The position numbers and the translations under genes are program-made. From NCBI GenBank assembly GCA_000063505.1, contig CT971583.1, forward strand, positions 1,271,918 through 1,335,917: a DNA stretch of 64,000 nt. Reading direction: 5' to 3'. The DNA is from Synechococcus sp. WH 7803 (GTDB lineage: Bacteria > Cyanobacteriota > Cyanobacteriia > PCC-6307 > Cyanobiaceae). Shown in pieces: positions 36,005-46,252 of the stretch. Within the stretch, counting starts at the first letter, position 1. Each line of letters starts with the position of its first letter. The notes below the pieces were generated by a model, which was given only the letters and a program-made list of their open reading frames with translations, ran no database searches and was not told the DNA's origin.

Positions 36005-36973
36005 TCAACGCAGTTCCCCCTCCACCGCAAGGTGCACGCCAGGGTTGAGAACCAGCAATTGCTCTTCGAGCTCCTGAAGACCTGCTGGCGTGAGCCAATC
36101 CAATTGGCGCAACACGTGCAAAGCAACAGCTTGCTTGGCACGACGGGCTCCATCCACAACTTTGATGGCAACGCCGAGGCCGTCTCCTGTTCGGCTGAGG
36201 CACTGAACACCCTCGGCACCTCCCTTGCTGATGACCTGATTGTGGGAACGGCGCATCAGCTCGGTGTCGAAACGGCCCTCACCAGCCACAAGTTCGGGAT
36301 GCGCCAGCATGGCGCGGCTGATTTGCTCCATTTCTGCATGGGTTGAGGCGCCCAGATGGGCATAGAGCAGGCCGATTTGAGCGAGTTGAAGCCTGAGGGT
36401 TGGCGCTCCACAGTCGTCCCGTTCTGCCACAAGCTCTTCCGCAGGCAAACCGAGCAGCTCAGCGACACGACGGTTGACTTCCTGCTGGACGGGATGATCG
36501 CCACGCAGGTAGGTGTCGAGAGGCCAACCCATCTTCTTGGCCGTGATTAAAAATCCGGCATGTTTCCCGGAACAGTTGTGTTCGAGAGGACTGCGAGCCC
36601 CAACGGGGATTGGGCATTGCAGATGGTCGCTCTCCAACTCGGCATTCCACAACAGCCGGAACGCCTCCCGAGCATGGGACGGGGTACCGGCATGAGAGGC
36701 ACAGCTGATCGCGATTCCCCGCTCTCCACAGCTGTAAGCCTCCGATGCTCCACTGCTGAGCAGGGGCAACGCCTGAAAGGGCTTGAGCGCTGAACGCACG
36801 AATGTTTCATGGTCTGGCTCTCCGGCTCTCATCAGCACACGGCCGCGGCTGTCACAGACCACCACATGAACCCGATGACTGGATTCAATCGATGCACCTC
36901 GCCTGAGCTGCACGTTCAAAGGAGGGATGACGGGTGCGCGTGCTGAACCTCTGTATCCGGATGGAAGCGGCAT
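36005..36973 (-). CDS. L-asparaginase of the thermolabile/ReAV type
   Basis: This 322-residue protein belongs to the COG4448 family rather than the ansA/ansB fold. The Ser-x-x-Lys catalytic pair is visible in RSALKPFQALPLL. CASHAGTPSH, HNCSGKHAGFL and DDCGAPT follow as expected, the last two with cysteines that bind zinc in Rhizobium homologues. It hydrolyses asparagine to aspartate and ammonia, giving nitrogen recycling. There is no signal peptide, so it is cytosolic. The start is ATG 36973. Confidence 0.88.
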   Translation of the reverse strand: MPLPSGYRGSARAPVIPPLNVQLRRGASIESSHRVHVVVCDSRGRVLMRAGEPDHETFVRSALKPFQALPLLSSGASEAYSCGERGIAISCASHAGTPSHAREAFRLLWNAELESDHLQCPIPVGARSPLEHNCSGKHAGFLITAKKMGWPLDTYLRGDHPVQQEVNRRVAELLGLPAEELVAERDDCGAPTLRLQLAQIGLLYAHLGASTHAEMEQISRAMLAHPELVAGEGRFDTELMRRSHNQVISKGGAEGVQCLSRTGDGLGVAIKVVDGARRAKQAVALHVLRQLDWLTPAGLQELEEQLLVLNPGVHLAVEGELR

Positions 36974-36995
36974 AAAGAGACGAGTTCCCTCGAAT

Positions 36996-37490
36996 TCAGA
37001 GAGCTTGACAGATGCTGGCGCCCCCGAGCATCAAGCCGGTGACCAGGGCCATGGCCCGAGCGAGGCGACCGAGAATTGGACGCACTTCGTGTTGAGCAAG
37101 CAGGAGATCACGCTCCCGCCAGGACAGAGGCTTCTCCCACACCTGACCGTCGTACCAGCCTGACTCTTCATATTCAACTTGCTCTGACAGCAAGCGTTTG
37201 TGCACATAACTCCATCCCAGCCATTGGCGCACCAACAGCAACATCGGCAAGACGAGTGCAGCAACACCCCCTGCCAAACAAAGCCGGATTGGATCGTGAC
37301 GCAGAGTCCAGCTGCCACTCGCGACTAGAACGCTCACCGGTGAGATCAACAACCAGCTGATCAGAAGGGCCCGATCGAGATCATTCTGAGACTGGCATGG
37401 CCAAGTAAAAAACCAAGACCGGGTGAGCTCTGTGAATTCCTCCTGAGGACGCTGCTCAGGAGGCACAGGGCAGGACACGCTAGAGACCAT
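36996..37490 (-). CDS. CGLD27/Ycf36 (DUF1230) membrane protein
   Basis: This 164-residue protein starts at ATG 37490, where the conserved CPVPPEQRPQEEFTEL lies; the frame is open further upstream but overlaps rsfS there. Two membrane segments follow (ALLISWLLISPVSVLVASG and LAGGVAALVLPMLLLV), then a charged soluble part. The family is shared by cyanobacteria, algal plastids (ycf36) and plants (CGLD27) and is tied to photosynthetic function or iron stress. It follows rsfS by 8 nt. Confidence 0.85.
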   Translation of the reverse strand: MVSSVSCPVPPEQRPQEEFTELTRSWFFTWPCQSQNDLDRALLISWLLISPVSVLVASGSWTLRHDPIRLCLAGGVAALVLPMLLLVRQWLGWSYVHKRLLSEQVEYEESGWYDGQVWEKPLSWRERDLLLAQHEVRPILGRLARAMALVTGLMLGGASICQAL

Positions 37491-37498
37491 TCCAGGAC

Positions 37499-37864
37499 TC
37501 AGTCCTTTGAGGGATTTGAGGCTAAGTGGGGGCGACGCTGGCCGTGGCTCCAGAACGCCTCCAGGTCGTAATAACGGCGCTCGGTTGGCTGAAGAACATG
37601 AACAATCACCTCTCCGTAATCCAACAGGGCCCAACGTCCTTCGTTGATGCCCTCCTTGCGGAGCGGGAGGCGCTGCGCTTCGTCTTCGAGCCGATCTTCA
37701 ACAGATCGGGCGATGGCGCGCACCTGAACATCGCTTTGCCCACCTGCAATCACCATCCAGTCGGCAAGGCTGGACACTTCATCAACGCGGATGAGCTGGA
37801 TATCCACAGCCTTGCGGTCATCACAGGCCTCGGCTGCCAGTTCAGCCAGTTGCTCACTATCCAT
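37499..37864 (-). CDS. rsfS: Ribosomal silencing factor RsfS
   Basis: This 121-residue protein has the RsfS/Iojap/YbeB core: DIQLIRVDEVSSLADWMVI, then GQSDVQVRAIARSVED and LLDYGEVIVHVL. It binds ribosomal protein L14 and blocks subunit joining when nutrients are short. The ATG at 37864 overlaps the end of the DUF3318 gene by 8 nt; a longer open frame exists upstream but is the shadow of that gene. It belongs to the DUF3318-rsfS-CGLD27 operon. Confidence 0.92.
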   Translation of the reverse strand: MDSEQLAELAAEACDDRKAVDIQLIRVDEVSSLADWMVIAGGQSDVQVRAIARSVEDRLEDEAQRLPLRKEGINEGRWALLDYGEVIVHVLQPTERRYYDLEAFWSHGQRRPHLASNPSKD

Positions 37865-38492
37865 AGACGTTTTCACTCGTGACGGATTGACGGGACCCCT
37901 GCTGCTGAGCCATTTCAGCTCGAGCCTTGCTCGCACTCTTGCGCAGTGCCTCCAGGCGATCCTCGTAAAACCCCCTCTTCTTCTTTTTTCTGGTCTTCTC
38001 GACGAGATCCTTGAGGGCACCGCCGAGGCTTTTGTAGGCATTCGGAACGCTGTAACCGAAGCGGCAGGCGAGATCGATCGCACGCTCATCAGCAGCGATT
38101 GCATCACGCAAGCGCTTTTCAGCGTTGTTTTTGAGGTAGAGCCGGTATCCGGCAAATCCGGACAAGCCCAGGGCCATCACCAGCAACAACCCGTCTTGAA
38201 CCCAGAGTTCACCGATGGCACCCCCGAGACCGATGGCAAGAGCAGCCATCTCCCAACCATCACGGGGAATGGTGTCGTTCTGAATCCGGCCCACCTCATG
38301 CCAGAAGAGCAAGTTGCGGTAGTCCAGCGCCAGGCTGTCCCAGGCATCGAGGTCAACCTGGATTTCCACTTCGTCGCGACCGATTTCCTCCAGCGTGATC
38401 AGAGCGGGATCCACCGCAGCAGCAGCCTCAACGAACACCCAGCTCTGCATCTCGGGGGGCAGCAGCCCCTTCAGGCGCTGGAGTTCGCTCAT
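37857..38492 (-). CDS. DUF3318 membrane protein
   Basis: This 211-residue cyanobacterial protein begins ELQRLKGLLPPEMQSWVFVE and has the conserved NLLFWHEVGRIQND. Two membrane segments (about 80-115) are followed by a basic helical tail with KTRKKKKRGFYEDRLEALRK. The function is unknown. It is the first gene of the operon with rsfS and CGLD27 and is divergent from carB. Confidence 0.82.
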   Translation of the reverse strand: MSELQRLKGLLPPEMQSWVFVEAAAAVDPALITLEEIGRDEVEIQVDLDAWDSLALDYRNLLFWHEVGRIQNDTIPRDGWEMAALAIGLGGAIGELWVQDGLLLVMALGLSGFAGYRLYLKNNAEKRLRDAIAADERAIDLACRFGYSVPNAYKSLGGALKDLVEKTRKKKKRGFYEDRLEALRKSASKARAEMAQQQGSRQSVTSENVYG

Positions 38493-38610
38493 GATTGTCG
38501 TTGTTTCTCCTGACCCTCAAAGTTAGCGACTCGAGCGCACTAGGTGCCGGAATCTCAGCCTTGCCCATGGGCTGCGTGGGAGACTCATAAGGTTTGGCCA
38601 GTCACCATCT

Positions 38611-41600
38611 ATGCCCAGGCGGAACGATCTGCAGCGCATTCTTCTGCTGGGTTCCGGGCCGATCGTGATTGGCCAGGCCTGTGAATTCGACTACTCAGGA
38701 ACCCAGGCCTGCAAGGCCCTGAGAGCGGAAGGTTACGAAGTTGTTTTAGTCAATTCGAATCCCGCTTCGATCATGACCGATCCGGAAATGGCGGATCGGA
38801 CCTACGTGGAACCTCTCACCCCTGAGGTCGTCACACGGGTGATCGAACGGGAGAGGCCGGATGCACTGCTTCCAACCATGGGGGGGCAGACAGCACTGAA
38901 CTTGGCTGTTGCACTGGCAGAGAACGGCACGCTTGAGCGTTTCGGCATCGAGTTAATCGGTGCTGACCTCAAGGCCATCCGCAAAGCGGAGGATCGCCAG
39001 CTGTTCAAACAGGCGATGGAACGCATCGGCGTGAAGGTCTGCCCTTCAGGGATCGCATCCTCGATGGATGAAGCCAAGGCTGTGGGCGACTCCATCGGCT
39101 CATTCCCTCGCATCATTCGTCCGGCCTTCACGCTGGGAGGCAGCGGAGGAGGGATTGCCTACAACCCAGAGGAGTTTGATGCCATCTGCAAGAGCGGCCT
39201 TGATGCAAGCCCGGTTTCGCAAATTCTGATTGAGAAGTCACTGATCGGCTGGAAGGAGTTCGAACTCGAGGTGATGCGCGATCTCGCCGACAACGTCGTG
39301 ATTGTGTGCAGCATCGAGAACCTCGATCCGATGGGAGTGCACACGGGGGACTCGATCACCGTGGCCCCCGCCCAGACGCTGACGGATCGGGAATACCAAC
39401 GTCTCCGAGACCAGTCGATCGCAATCATCCGCGAAATCGGCGTAGCAACGGGCGGCAGCAACATTCAGTTTGCGATCAATCCAGCCGACGGCGAGGTGGT
39501 GGTCATTGAGATGAACCCCCGCGTCAGCCGATCATCAGCACTGGCCAGCAAGGCCACGGGGTTCCCGATCGCGAAGATCGCCGCAAAGTTAGCCGTCGGA
39601 TACACCCTCGACGAAATTCTCAACGACATCACAGGCAAGACACCGGCCTGCTTTGAGCCAACGATCGACTACGTCGTTACCAAAGTCCCCCGCTTCGCCT
39701 TTGAGAAGTTCCGCGGATCGCCAGCTGTTCTGACCACAGCGATGAAATCCGTTGGCGAGGCCATGGCGATCGGACGATCGTTTGAGGAATCCTTCCAGAA
39801 AGCGCTGCGCTCCCTCGAGACAGGCCTTTCTGGTTGGGGAGGTGATCGACCGGAACCAACCGTTCAACCCGCTGAACTTGAGCGGTCCCTGCGCACTCCC
39901 TCCCCCGAGCGAATTCTCAGTGTGCGTGCCGCGATGATTGCCGGGCGGAGCGATACCGAGATCCATGCTCTCAGCAACATCGACCCCTGGTTCCTCGCCA
40001 AACTTCGCCAACTCATCGATGCTGAGAAACGACTCCTGCACGGCAAGCGTCTGGATCAGCTCTCAGGCGATGCCCTGCTCGAGTTGAAACAACTCGGTTT
40101 CTCTGATCGACAAATTGCCTGGCAGACCAGCAGCGATGAACTGGCAGTTCGCCAGCGGCGCAGCTCGCTCGCCGTTCTCCCCGTTTTCAAAACTGTCGAC
40201 ACCTGCGCTGCTGAATTCGCGTCCTCAACGCCTTATCACTACTCCACCTACGAAAGGCCCGTGGCTCAGATCACCGCCAGCGGAGATCTCACCATTCAGG
40301 CACCAGCTTCTGAAGTCACATCAGACCCGCGGCGCAAACTGATGATCCTTGGTGGTGGTCCGAACAGGATCGGCCAGGGCATCGAATTTGATTACTGCTG
40401 CTGTCATGCCTCCTTCTCCGCGCAGGCCCAGGGGTACTGCACCGTGATGGTGAACAGCAACCCGGAAACGGTTTCAACCGACTACGACAGCAGCGATCGT
40501 CTGTACTTCGAACCCCTCACTTTTGAGGATGTACTCAATGTGATTGAAGTCGAGCGGCCTGCAGGGGTGATCGTTCAATTCGGCGGTCAGACACCTCTCA
40601 AGCTTGCTCTTCCTCTTCTGAGATGGCTCAACACACCGGAGGGACAGTCCACCGGCACGCAAATTTGGGGAACAACGCCTGAATCGATCGATCTGGCCGA
40701 AGACCGTGAACAATTCGAAGCCATCTTGCGGCAGCTGGACATTCGTCAACCGCGCAATGGCCTGGCACGCAGTGAAGAGGAGGCCAGAACTGTTGCGGAA
40801 ACGGTCGGCTACCCCGTGGTGGTTCGCCCTTCCTACGTTCTGGGCGGTCGCGCCATGGAGGTCGTCTACGACGAGCACGAACTCAATCGCTACATGAACG
40901 AAGCGGTTCAAGTTGAACCCGATCATCCAGTGCTCATCGACCAATACCTCCAAAACGCCATTGAGGTCGATGTGGATGCCCTGTGCGATCACGAGGGCAC
41001 GGTCGTGATCGGGGGGCTGATGGAACATATCGAACCAGCAGGCATCCATTCCGGTGATTCAGCCTGCTGCCTCCCCTCCGTCTCCCTGGGGACTGAAGCG
41101 CTCAACACCATCAAAACCTGGACCAAAGCCCTGGCACTGCGTCTGAACGTGCGTGGACTGATCAATCTTCAGTTCGCCGTGCAACGAGCCGAAACCGGTA
41201 CAGAAAAGGTGTTCATCATCGAAGCCAATCCGAGGGCGTCACGAACCGTTCCGTTCGTCGCCAAAGCGACGGGAGTGCCCCTTGCTCGCATTGCAACACG
41301 GCTGATGGCTGGAGAAAGTCTCAGCCGTGTTGGCGTGTTGGACGAACCATGTCCCCCCCTCCAAGCGGTCAAGGAAGCCGTTCTCCCCTTCAGACGTTTC
41401 CCAGGCGCAGACTCGCTTCTTGGCCCTGAGATGCGCTCCACAGGCGAAGTGATGGGCTGGGCTCCGAATTTCGGAATGGCTTACGCCAAGGCTGAGATCG
41501 CAGCGGGTGATGCTCTGCCCACGGAGGGGACGGTGTTTCTTTCAACGCACGATCGCGATAAACCGGCCTTGATACCGGTGGCAGAGCGTTTGATCGCACT

Positions 41601-41934
41601 TGGTTTTGAACTGATCGCCACCTCAGGGACCGCCCAGACCCTTGCCAAAGCAGGGCTGAAGGTCACCCCCGTCCTCAAAGTGCATGAAGGCAGGCCAAAC
41701 ATTGAAGACCAGATCCGCTCCGGAGGAGTTCAGTTGGTCATCAACACTCCCATTGGCCGCCAGGCAGCGCACGATGATCGCTATCTCAGGCGAGCCGCCC
41801 TCGACTATTCCGTGCCCACACTCACCACTCTTGCTGGTGCACGCTCTGCCGTTGAGGGGATCGAGGCACTGCAGTCCCATCAACTCGACATTCACGCCCT
41901 ACAGGATGTTCATGCAGGGGGTGAGTCCCGATAA
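38611..41934 (+). CDS. carB: Carbamoyl-phosphate synthase large subunit
   Basis: This 1107-residue protein contains two homologous ATP-grasp halves. The first opens with [20 protein letters not shown] and the second (about residue 576) with [20 protein letters not shown]; both carry glycine-rich nucleotide loops such as [11 protein letters not shown] and [10 protein letters not shown]. The C-terminal allosteric domain has FLSTHDRDK and [15 protein letters not shown]. With CarA it makes carbamoyl phosphate for pyrimidine and arginine synthesis. carA is not in the window. It is slightly longer than the E. coli enzyme (1073). Confidence 0.97.
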   Translation: MPRRNDLQRILLLGSGPIVIGQACEFDYSGTQACKALRAEGYEVVLVNSNPASIMTDPEMADRTYVEPLTPEVVTRVIERERPDALLPTMGGQTALNLAVALAENGTLERFGIELIGADLKAIRKAEDRQLFKQAMERIGVKVCPSGIASSMDEAKAVGDSIGSFPRIIRPAFTLGGSGGGIAYNPEEFDAICKSGLDASPVSQILIEKSLIGWKEFELEVMRDLADNVVIVCSIENLDPMGVHTGDSITVAPAQTLTDREYQRLRDQSIAIIREIGVATGGSNIQFAINPADGEVVVIEMNPRVSRSSALASKATGFPIAKIAAKLAVGYTLDEILNDITGKTPACFEPTIDYVVTKVPRFAFEKFRGSPAVLTTAMKSVGEAMAIGRSFEESFQKALRSLETGLSGWGGDRPEPTVQPAELERSLRTPSPERILSVRAAMIAGRSDTEIHALSNIDPWFLAKLRQLIDAEKRLLHGKRLDQLSGDALLELKQLGFSDRQIAWQTSSDELAVRQRRSSLAVLPVFKTVDTCAAEFASSTPYHYSTYERPVAQITASGDLTIQAPASEVTSDPRRKLMILGGGPNRIGQGIEFDYCCCHASFSAQAQGYCTVMVNSNPETVSTDYDSSDRLYFEPLTFEDVLNVIEVERPAGVIVQFGGQTPLKLALPLLRWLNTPEGQSTGTQIWGTTPESIDLAEDREQFEAILRQLDIRQPRNGLARSEEEARTVAETVGYPVVVRPSYVLGGRAMEVVYDEHELNRYMNEAVQVEPDHPVLIDQYLQNAIEVDVDALCDHEGTVVIGGLMEHIEPAGIHSGDSACCLPSVSLGTEALNTIKTWTKALALRLNVRGLINLQFAVQRAETGTEKVFIIEANPRASRTVPFVAKATGVPLARIATRLMAGESLSRVGVLDEPCPPLQAVKEAVLPFRRFPGADSLLGPEMRSTGEVMGWAPNFGMAYAKAEIAAGDALPTEGTVFLSTHDRDKPALIPVAERLIALGFELIATSGTAQTLAKAGLKVTPVLKVHEGRPNIEDQIRSGGVQLVINTPIGRQAAHDDRYLRRAALDYSVPTLTTLAGARSAVEGIEALQSHQLDIHALQDVHAGGESR

Positions 41935-41959
41935 GGTCACTGCAGCTTGACCAAATGCA

Positions 41960-42631
41960 GTGATCATCAGCACTCCCTCGCAAACATCACCAGGCAGCGA
42001 CTGCCGCGAGGCTTTCAGGGCTGCCTATGAGAACCGCTACACCTGGGACCCTGGCTTTTCCGGTTACAGCGGGCGTTGCATCTGGCAACAGGGAGACCGC
42101 AGCGTCGAGGGACGCTTCGAGGTTGGTGCCGATCTGAAGGCCAAGGTGACTGGTATTGATGATGCGGAAGTGGAAAAGGCGATGGCGTCCCAGCTCTGGG
42201 AAGTGGCCATTCACAGGGTTCGACGATCCTTCGATCAGGTGCACGGCGACAACACATTCACCGCGGGCTCAACGACCGATGAAGGTCTCGAAGTTCTGAT
42301 CGGTGGCAAGGGGGAAGGAGACCGCTACCGCATCAAAGACCGGGTCGTGACCATGGTTCATCGCCATATCCACGGCACCGTGGTCACCATCCACACCGGC
42401 AGCACAACCGACACAGGATCCGGATATCTCAGCCGCACTTACACCAGTCAGTACGCAGACCCATCCACTGGCGAAGCCCGTGGTGGACTGAGCCGTTTTG
42501 AAGACACCTTTGTGCCACTGGAGAACAAAGGTCCCTGGATTCTTGAGCAACGGGTGATCAGCACCGATGCCCAGGGCGACTCGCCAGCCAGCACGCAGAC
42601 GTTCCGCTTTCTCGACTGCTCCAGCCTTTGA
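41960..42631 (+). CDS. DUF3386 protein
   Basis: This 223-residue protein starts at GTG 41960 and matches the cyanobacterial DUF3386 pattern: AFRAAYENRYTWDPGFSGYSG near the N-terminus, then VHGDNTFTAG and GLSRFEDTFVPL. It is predicted cytosolic and beta-rich; the function is unknown. The stop overlaps the ATG of the alanine-type symporter as TGATG, so the two are translationally coupled. Confidence 0.83.
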   Translation: MIISTPSQTSPGSDCREAFRAAYENRYTWDPGFSGYSGRCIWQQGDRSVEGRFEVGADLKAKVTGIDDAEVEKAMASQLWEVAIHRVRRSFDQVHGDNTFTAGSTTDEGLEVLIGGKGEGDRYRIKDRVVTMVHRHIHGTVVTIHTGSTTDTGSGYLSRTYTSQYADPSTGEARGGLSRFEDTFVPLENKGPWILEQRVISTDAQGDSPASTQTFRFLDCSSL

Positions 42632-43998
42632 TGTCTGCTCTGATCGCCGCCCTGGCGAGTCTCAGCCTCGCGGACATCAGTTCGTTTGTCTGGGGACCCG
42701 CAACCCTCGTGCTCATCGCTGGAACGGGGCTCTATCTCATGGTGGGCCTGCAAGGCATGCCGCTGCGTCGTTTGGGATTCGCCCTGAAGGCGATGGTGGC
42801 GTCCATTGGATCGGGGAAGACGTCGGATCAATCTGAGGACGGGGAGGTGAATGCCTTCCAGGGACTGATGACAGCACTCGCTGCAACGATCGGCACGGGA
42901 AACGTGGCAGGAGTCGCAGCGGCGATTGGGGCCGGTGGGCCGGGTGCCGTGTTCTGGATGTGGATCGCTGCACTCCTCGGTGTCGCCACCAAATACGCCG
43001 AGTGCATGGTGGCGGTGCAGTATCGCGAGATCGATGCCCTGAACACCGTTGTCGGAGGCCCGATGTACGCCATCCGCAATGGTCTCGGTCGCCGGTGGGG
43101 CTGGCTGGGAGTCGTTTTCGCCTTGTTTGGCACCCTGGCTGGATTTGGAATCGGCAATGGGGTTCAAGCCCATGAACTTGCAAGCGTTCTCAGCAGCTAC
43201 GGCGTTCCGCCCCTGGCGACAGGAATCGGCATGGCACTGATCACCTTTGTGGTGATCGTGGGTGGAATCCGCCGCATCGGTCGCGTGGCCGGTGTGGTGG
43301 TGCCGGTGATGGCTGGGTTTTATGTGATCAGCGCCCTGGTGATTCTTCTTTTGCACATCAGCGAGATCCCAGCGGCACTTCAGCTGATTGTGCAAGATGC
43401 CTTCACAGGCAGGGCAGCAGCGGGAGGGGCCGTGGGCCTGGTGATCCAGAAAGGTATCGCACGAGGTGTGTTCTCCAATGAAGCTGGCCTCGGCACAGCT
43501 CCGATCGCACAGGCATCAGCACGTCCTGGAGACCCGGTGCTTCAGGGTGCCGTGGCCATGCTGGGAACTGTGATCGACACGCTGATTATTTGCACAATGA
43601 CGGCGCTCGTGATTGTGATCAGTGGTCGCTATCTAGACAGTGAACAAGGTGTGATGTTGACCAAAAGCGCATTTGATTGGGCCCTGCCTGGAAGCGGCCA
43701 TCTCGTGAGCTTTGCCACCGTCACGTTTACGGCTACCACCATTCTCGGCTGGAGCTTCTACAGCGAACGCTGTCTCGAATTCCTTGCGGGTGTGCGACCG
43801 ATTCGCTGGTTCCGCCTGATCTGGGTGGCGGTGGTCGTGATTGGAGCCACCGCCAGCTTCGATGTTGTTTGGTTGATTGCCGACATCCTCAATGGATTGA
43901 TGGCTATTCCCAATCTTCTGTCTTTGCTGCTTCTCTCCCCAGTGATCTTCAAGCTCACCAGGGATTACAACTTCAACCGTTCTCAGGCAGAGGAGTGA
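42631..43998 (+). CDS. Sodium:alanine symporter family (AGCS) protein
   Basis: This protein of about 455 residues has some 11 membrane segments. The family signature ATIGTGNVAGVAAAIGAGGPGAVFWMW and the later FSNEAGLGTAPIA are characteristic of AGCS carriers (AgcS, DagA), which import alanine or glycine with sodium. The amino acid specificity is not readable. It is coupled to the DUF3386 gene. The last 26 nt overlap the convergent DUF6447 gene. Confidence 0.92.
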   Translation: MSALIAALASLSLADISSFVWGPATLVLIAGTGLYLMVGLQGMPLRRLGFALKAMVASIGSGKTSDQSEDGEVNAFQGLMTALAATIGTGNVAGVAAAIGAGGPGAVFWMWIAALLGVATKYAECMVAVQYREIDALNTVVGGPMYAIRNGLGRRWGWLGVVFALFGTLAGFGIGNGVQAHELASVLSSYGVPPLATGIGMALITFVVIVGGIRRIGRVAGVVVPVMAGFYVISALVILLLHISEIPAALQLIVQDAFTGRAAAGGAVGLVIQKGIARGVFSNEAGLGTAPIAQASARPGDPVLQGAVAMLGTVIDTLIICTMTALVIVISGRYLDSEQGVMLTKSAFDWALPGSGHLVSFATVTFTATTILGWSFYSERCLEFLAGVRPIRWFRLIWVAVVVIGATASFDVVWLIADILNGLMAIPNLLSLLLLSPVIFKLTRDYNFNRSQAEE

Positions 43999-44203
43999 CG
44001 TTTTTCAGACGATCATTCAGCTGCATCGCCATGGTCTGACGTCCGACGGCCAGAACCTTGAGGGTGTCTTCATGCATCCTCAACTGTGCGTCGGCCACTT
44101 GCATCCCCCTGACAAGCTCCTTGAGTTCGTCGGGCAAGGCATTGAGGTCATAACGCTTGCCTTCAAAGGTCAGAACGGGGTTGTCGTTCGGAGTAGTAGT
44201 CAT
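43973..44203 (-). CDS. DUF6447 family protein
   Basis: This 76-residue protein starts at an ATG. The arrangement PVLTFEGKRYDLNALPDE followed by a helical VADAQLRMHEDTLKVL is that of the small DUF6447 family found in cyanobacteria and other bacteria, of unknown function. It lies between the symporter and the ABC exporter, convergent with the former and on the same strand as the latter (36 nt downstream of its stop). Confidence 0.72.
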   Translation of the reverse strand: MTTTPNDNPVLTFEGKRYDLNALPDELKELVRGMQVADAQLRMHEDTLKVLAVGRQTMAMQLNDRLKNVTPLPENG

Positions 44204-44239
44204 CGCTGCTCTGGAAAATTCAGTCGAAACTTACGTAAC

Positions 44240-45982
44240 TTAGCGCTGCCGATCACGAATCATCTGTCGTTCACACAGTTCGCGATAACGGCCGTTTTGC
44301 TGCATTAAGGCGTCATGGGTTCCCTGCTCGATGATCGAGCCATTCTCGAGAACAACGATCCGGTCGGCCTCCTGCACCGTTGCCAGTCGATGGGCGATCA
44401 CTAGAACTGTGCGGCCGCGCATGGCCTGACGAAGCCCAACCTGTACAGCCGCTTCCGCTTCAGCATCCAGCGCACTGGTGGCTTCATCGAGGAGCATCAC
44501 CGCGGGATCTCCAAGAACGGCGCGGGCGATGGCAATGCGCTGGAGCTGTCCCCCGGACACATTGGTTCCCCTCTCCTCCAGATGGGTCGCGTATCCCTGC
44601 GGGAGCTTGATGATGAAATCATGCGCATTGGCCAAACGGGCCGCTTCCATGACCTGCTCCTGGCTCGCTGCTCGACCGAAGCGAATCGCTTCAGCAATGG
44701 TTCCTGAAAACACGCTGCTCCGTTGCGGAACGAGAGCCACCTGCTGACGCAGGTCCCGAGCCTTGACCAGGGCGAGATTCTTGCCATCGAGCAAAACCTC
44801 ACCCCGCTGTGCCGTGTTGAAGCGCAGCACCAATGAAAACAGTGTGCTCTTGCCAGCCCCCGATGGCCCCACCAAAGCGACAACAGTTCCCGCGTCAATC
44901 GTGAGGTTCAGGTCATGCAGAACGGGTTGATCGGGGCGATAACCGAACTGAACATGTTTGAAGACGAGATCACCACGCAAGCGGTCAAGAGCAAGAGCAG
45001 GGTTGGGATCGGCCGGTTCAGACGGCTCCTTCTCAATCGCCCGCAAACGGCGCAACGAAGCCTGGCCCTGCTGAAACTCGTTGTAGTTCGTGGTGAGGTG
45101 GGCAATGGGATCGATCAGCACCACTAAACCGGTCACGTAACTGGTCAGCCCTTTGCTGTCGAGATCTCCATTGCTCAGCCTGTAAGCCGCAAGCACGAGA
45201 ACCACCGCAATACCCAGAACCTCGATGATGCCGACGACCGGATGTTGGAGAGCGACCAGCCGGTATGTGTTGTAGCGGGCCCGCCTGTGCTGATCGATCT
45301 CTTGTTCGAAGCGGCCCTGCAACCAAGGTTCGGCCGCGAAAGCGCGAACAAGAGGCAAGCCCTCAATCGCCTCACCCAGAAGTCCGGCCAACTCACTCAC
45401 CTTTTTCTGACTGCGTTCAGTGGCGGCCATGACCCTTCCACCGAACAGACTGATCAACCACACGATCAACGGCGCCAGCAGAAGGATCGCGAGGGTGAGT
45501 TTCCAGTCGAGCCAAAGCATGTAGCCGAGCACAGCCACAAGCTGAAGGGCACTGGGGATCGTGTCGTGGAGAGTTTTGTAGATGACTTCGCTGACGCGGT
45601 CGGCGTCTTCAGTCAGGCGATAGGTGAGGTCCCCAGCGGAAAGCTTCTCGAGGGCACCGAGTTCCACCTGCTGCAGCTGCCGAAAGAGATCCCTGCGCAG
45701 GCTCTGGCTCACCTGCAGTGCCGGACCAGCCAGCAGAGAGTCTTGGGCGAATTGAGCAAGCTTCTGCAGCAGAAACACCACCAGAACCAGGCCGATCACC
45801 GGAAGCACAACCGCGAGATCGCCAGAGCCGAGAGCAGGAATCAGGCGTCCAACCAGATCCATCAGCAGCGGCCAGCTGCCGACGAAGAGGATCATGCTGA
45901 TGGCCCCCCAAAGCAGCTGGATGGAGTGCGGGCGCAGAAGAGGAAGAAGTCTGCGGAATCCGGCTTCGGAAGGGTTCAGCAT
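44240..45982 (-). CDS. ABC exporter, fused membrane and ATPase domains (MsbA-like)
   Basis: This 580-residue half-transporter has six membrane helices in residues 15-320. The ATPase domain shows Walker A VGPSGAGKST, Q-loop LVPQRSSVF, signature NVSGGQLQRIAIARA and Walker B VMLLDEATSALD. It should work as a homodimer exporting lipids or drugs. The particular substrate cannot be told. It is divergent from the S4-domain gene across about 40 nt. Confidence 0.92.
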   Translation of the reverse strand: MLNPSEAGFRRLLPLLRPHSIQLLWGAISMILFVGSWPLLMDLVGRLIPALGSGDLAVVLPVIGLVLVVFLLQKLAQFAQDSLLAGPALQVSQSLRRDLFRQLQQVELGALEKLSAGDLTYRLTEDADRVSEVIYKTLHDTIPSALQLVAVLGYMLWLDWKLTLAILLLAPLIVWLISLFGGRVMAATERSQKKVSELAGLLGEAIEGLPLVRAFAAEPWLQGRFEQEIDQHRRARYNTYRLVALQHPVVGIIEVLGIAVVLVLAAYRLSNGDLDSKGLTSYVTGLVVLIDPIAHLTTNYNEFQQGQASLRRLRAIEKEPSEPADPNPALALDRLRGDLVFKHVQFGYRPDQPVLHDLNLTIDAGTVVALVGPSGAGKSTLFSLVLRFNTAQRGEVLLDGKNLALVKARDLRQQVALVPQRSSVFSGTIAEAIRFGRAASQEQVMEAARLANAHDFIIKLPQGYATHLEERGTNVSGGQLQRIAIARAVLGDPAVMLLDEATSALDAEAEAAVQVGLRQAMRGRTVLVIAHRLATVQEADRIVVLENGSIIEQGTHDALMQQNGRYRELCERQMIRDRQR

Positions 45983-46021
45983 CAGTGCACACTATCAATG
46001 GCATCTGGACGAACTGCCGCA

Positions 46022-46219
46022 ATGAAGCTCGATCAATTCCTCAAATGGCAGGGATGGGTTGCCACTGGCGGGGAAGCCAAGCTGCGCATCCGTGATGGGC
46101 AGGTGCAGGTCAACGGCAGTGTGGAATCCAGGCGAGGACGGCAACTGATGGCTGGAGATCGTGTTGAACTCGGTGGAGAAAGCGCCACTGTTCCCGAAAA
46201 TCCTCAGGCTGGGCCGTAA
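46022..46219 (+). CDS. S4-domain RNA-binding protein (YbcJ-like)
   Basis: This 65-residue protein is a bare S4 domain: MKLDQFLKWQGWVATGGEAK, then IRDGQVQVNGSVESRRGRQL and GDRVEL. Such stand-alone S4 proteins bind structured RNA and are linked to ribosome assembly. The start is ATG 46022; an ATG at 45998 in frame would add eight residues. tpiA follows after 33 nt. Confidence 0.88.
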   Translation: MKLDQFLKWQGWVATGGEAKLRIRDGQVQVNGSVESRRGRQLMAGDRVELGGESATVPENPQAGP

Positions 46220-46252
46220 GTTGGCTGCTGCTGAGCAGCAGAGGAAGCAAGC

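Noticed and set aside
42448-43395. Histidine-rich minus-strand ORF of 315 codons that could look like a metal-binding protein.
   Set aside because: It is the antisense of the AGCS symporter, whose family motifs are unambiguous.
45242-46021. Long plus-strand ORF leading into the S4-domain protein.
   Set aside because: Before the ATG at 46022 (or 45998) it is antisense to the ABC exporter and rich in charged, low-information residues; only the S4 end is a gene.
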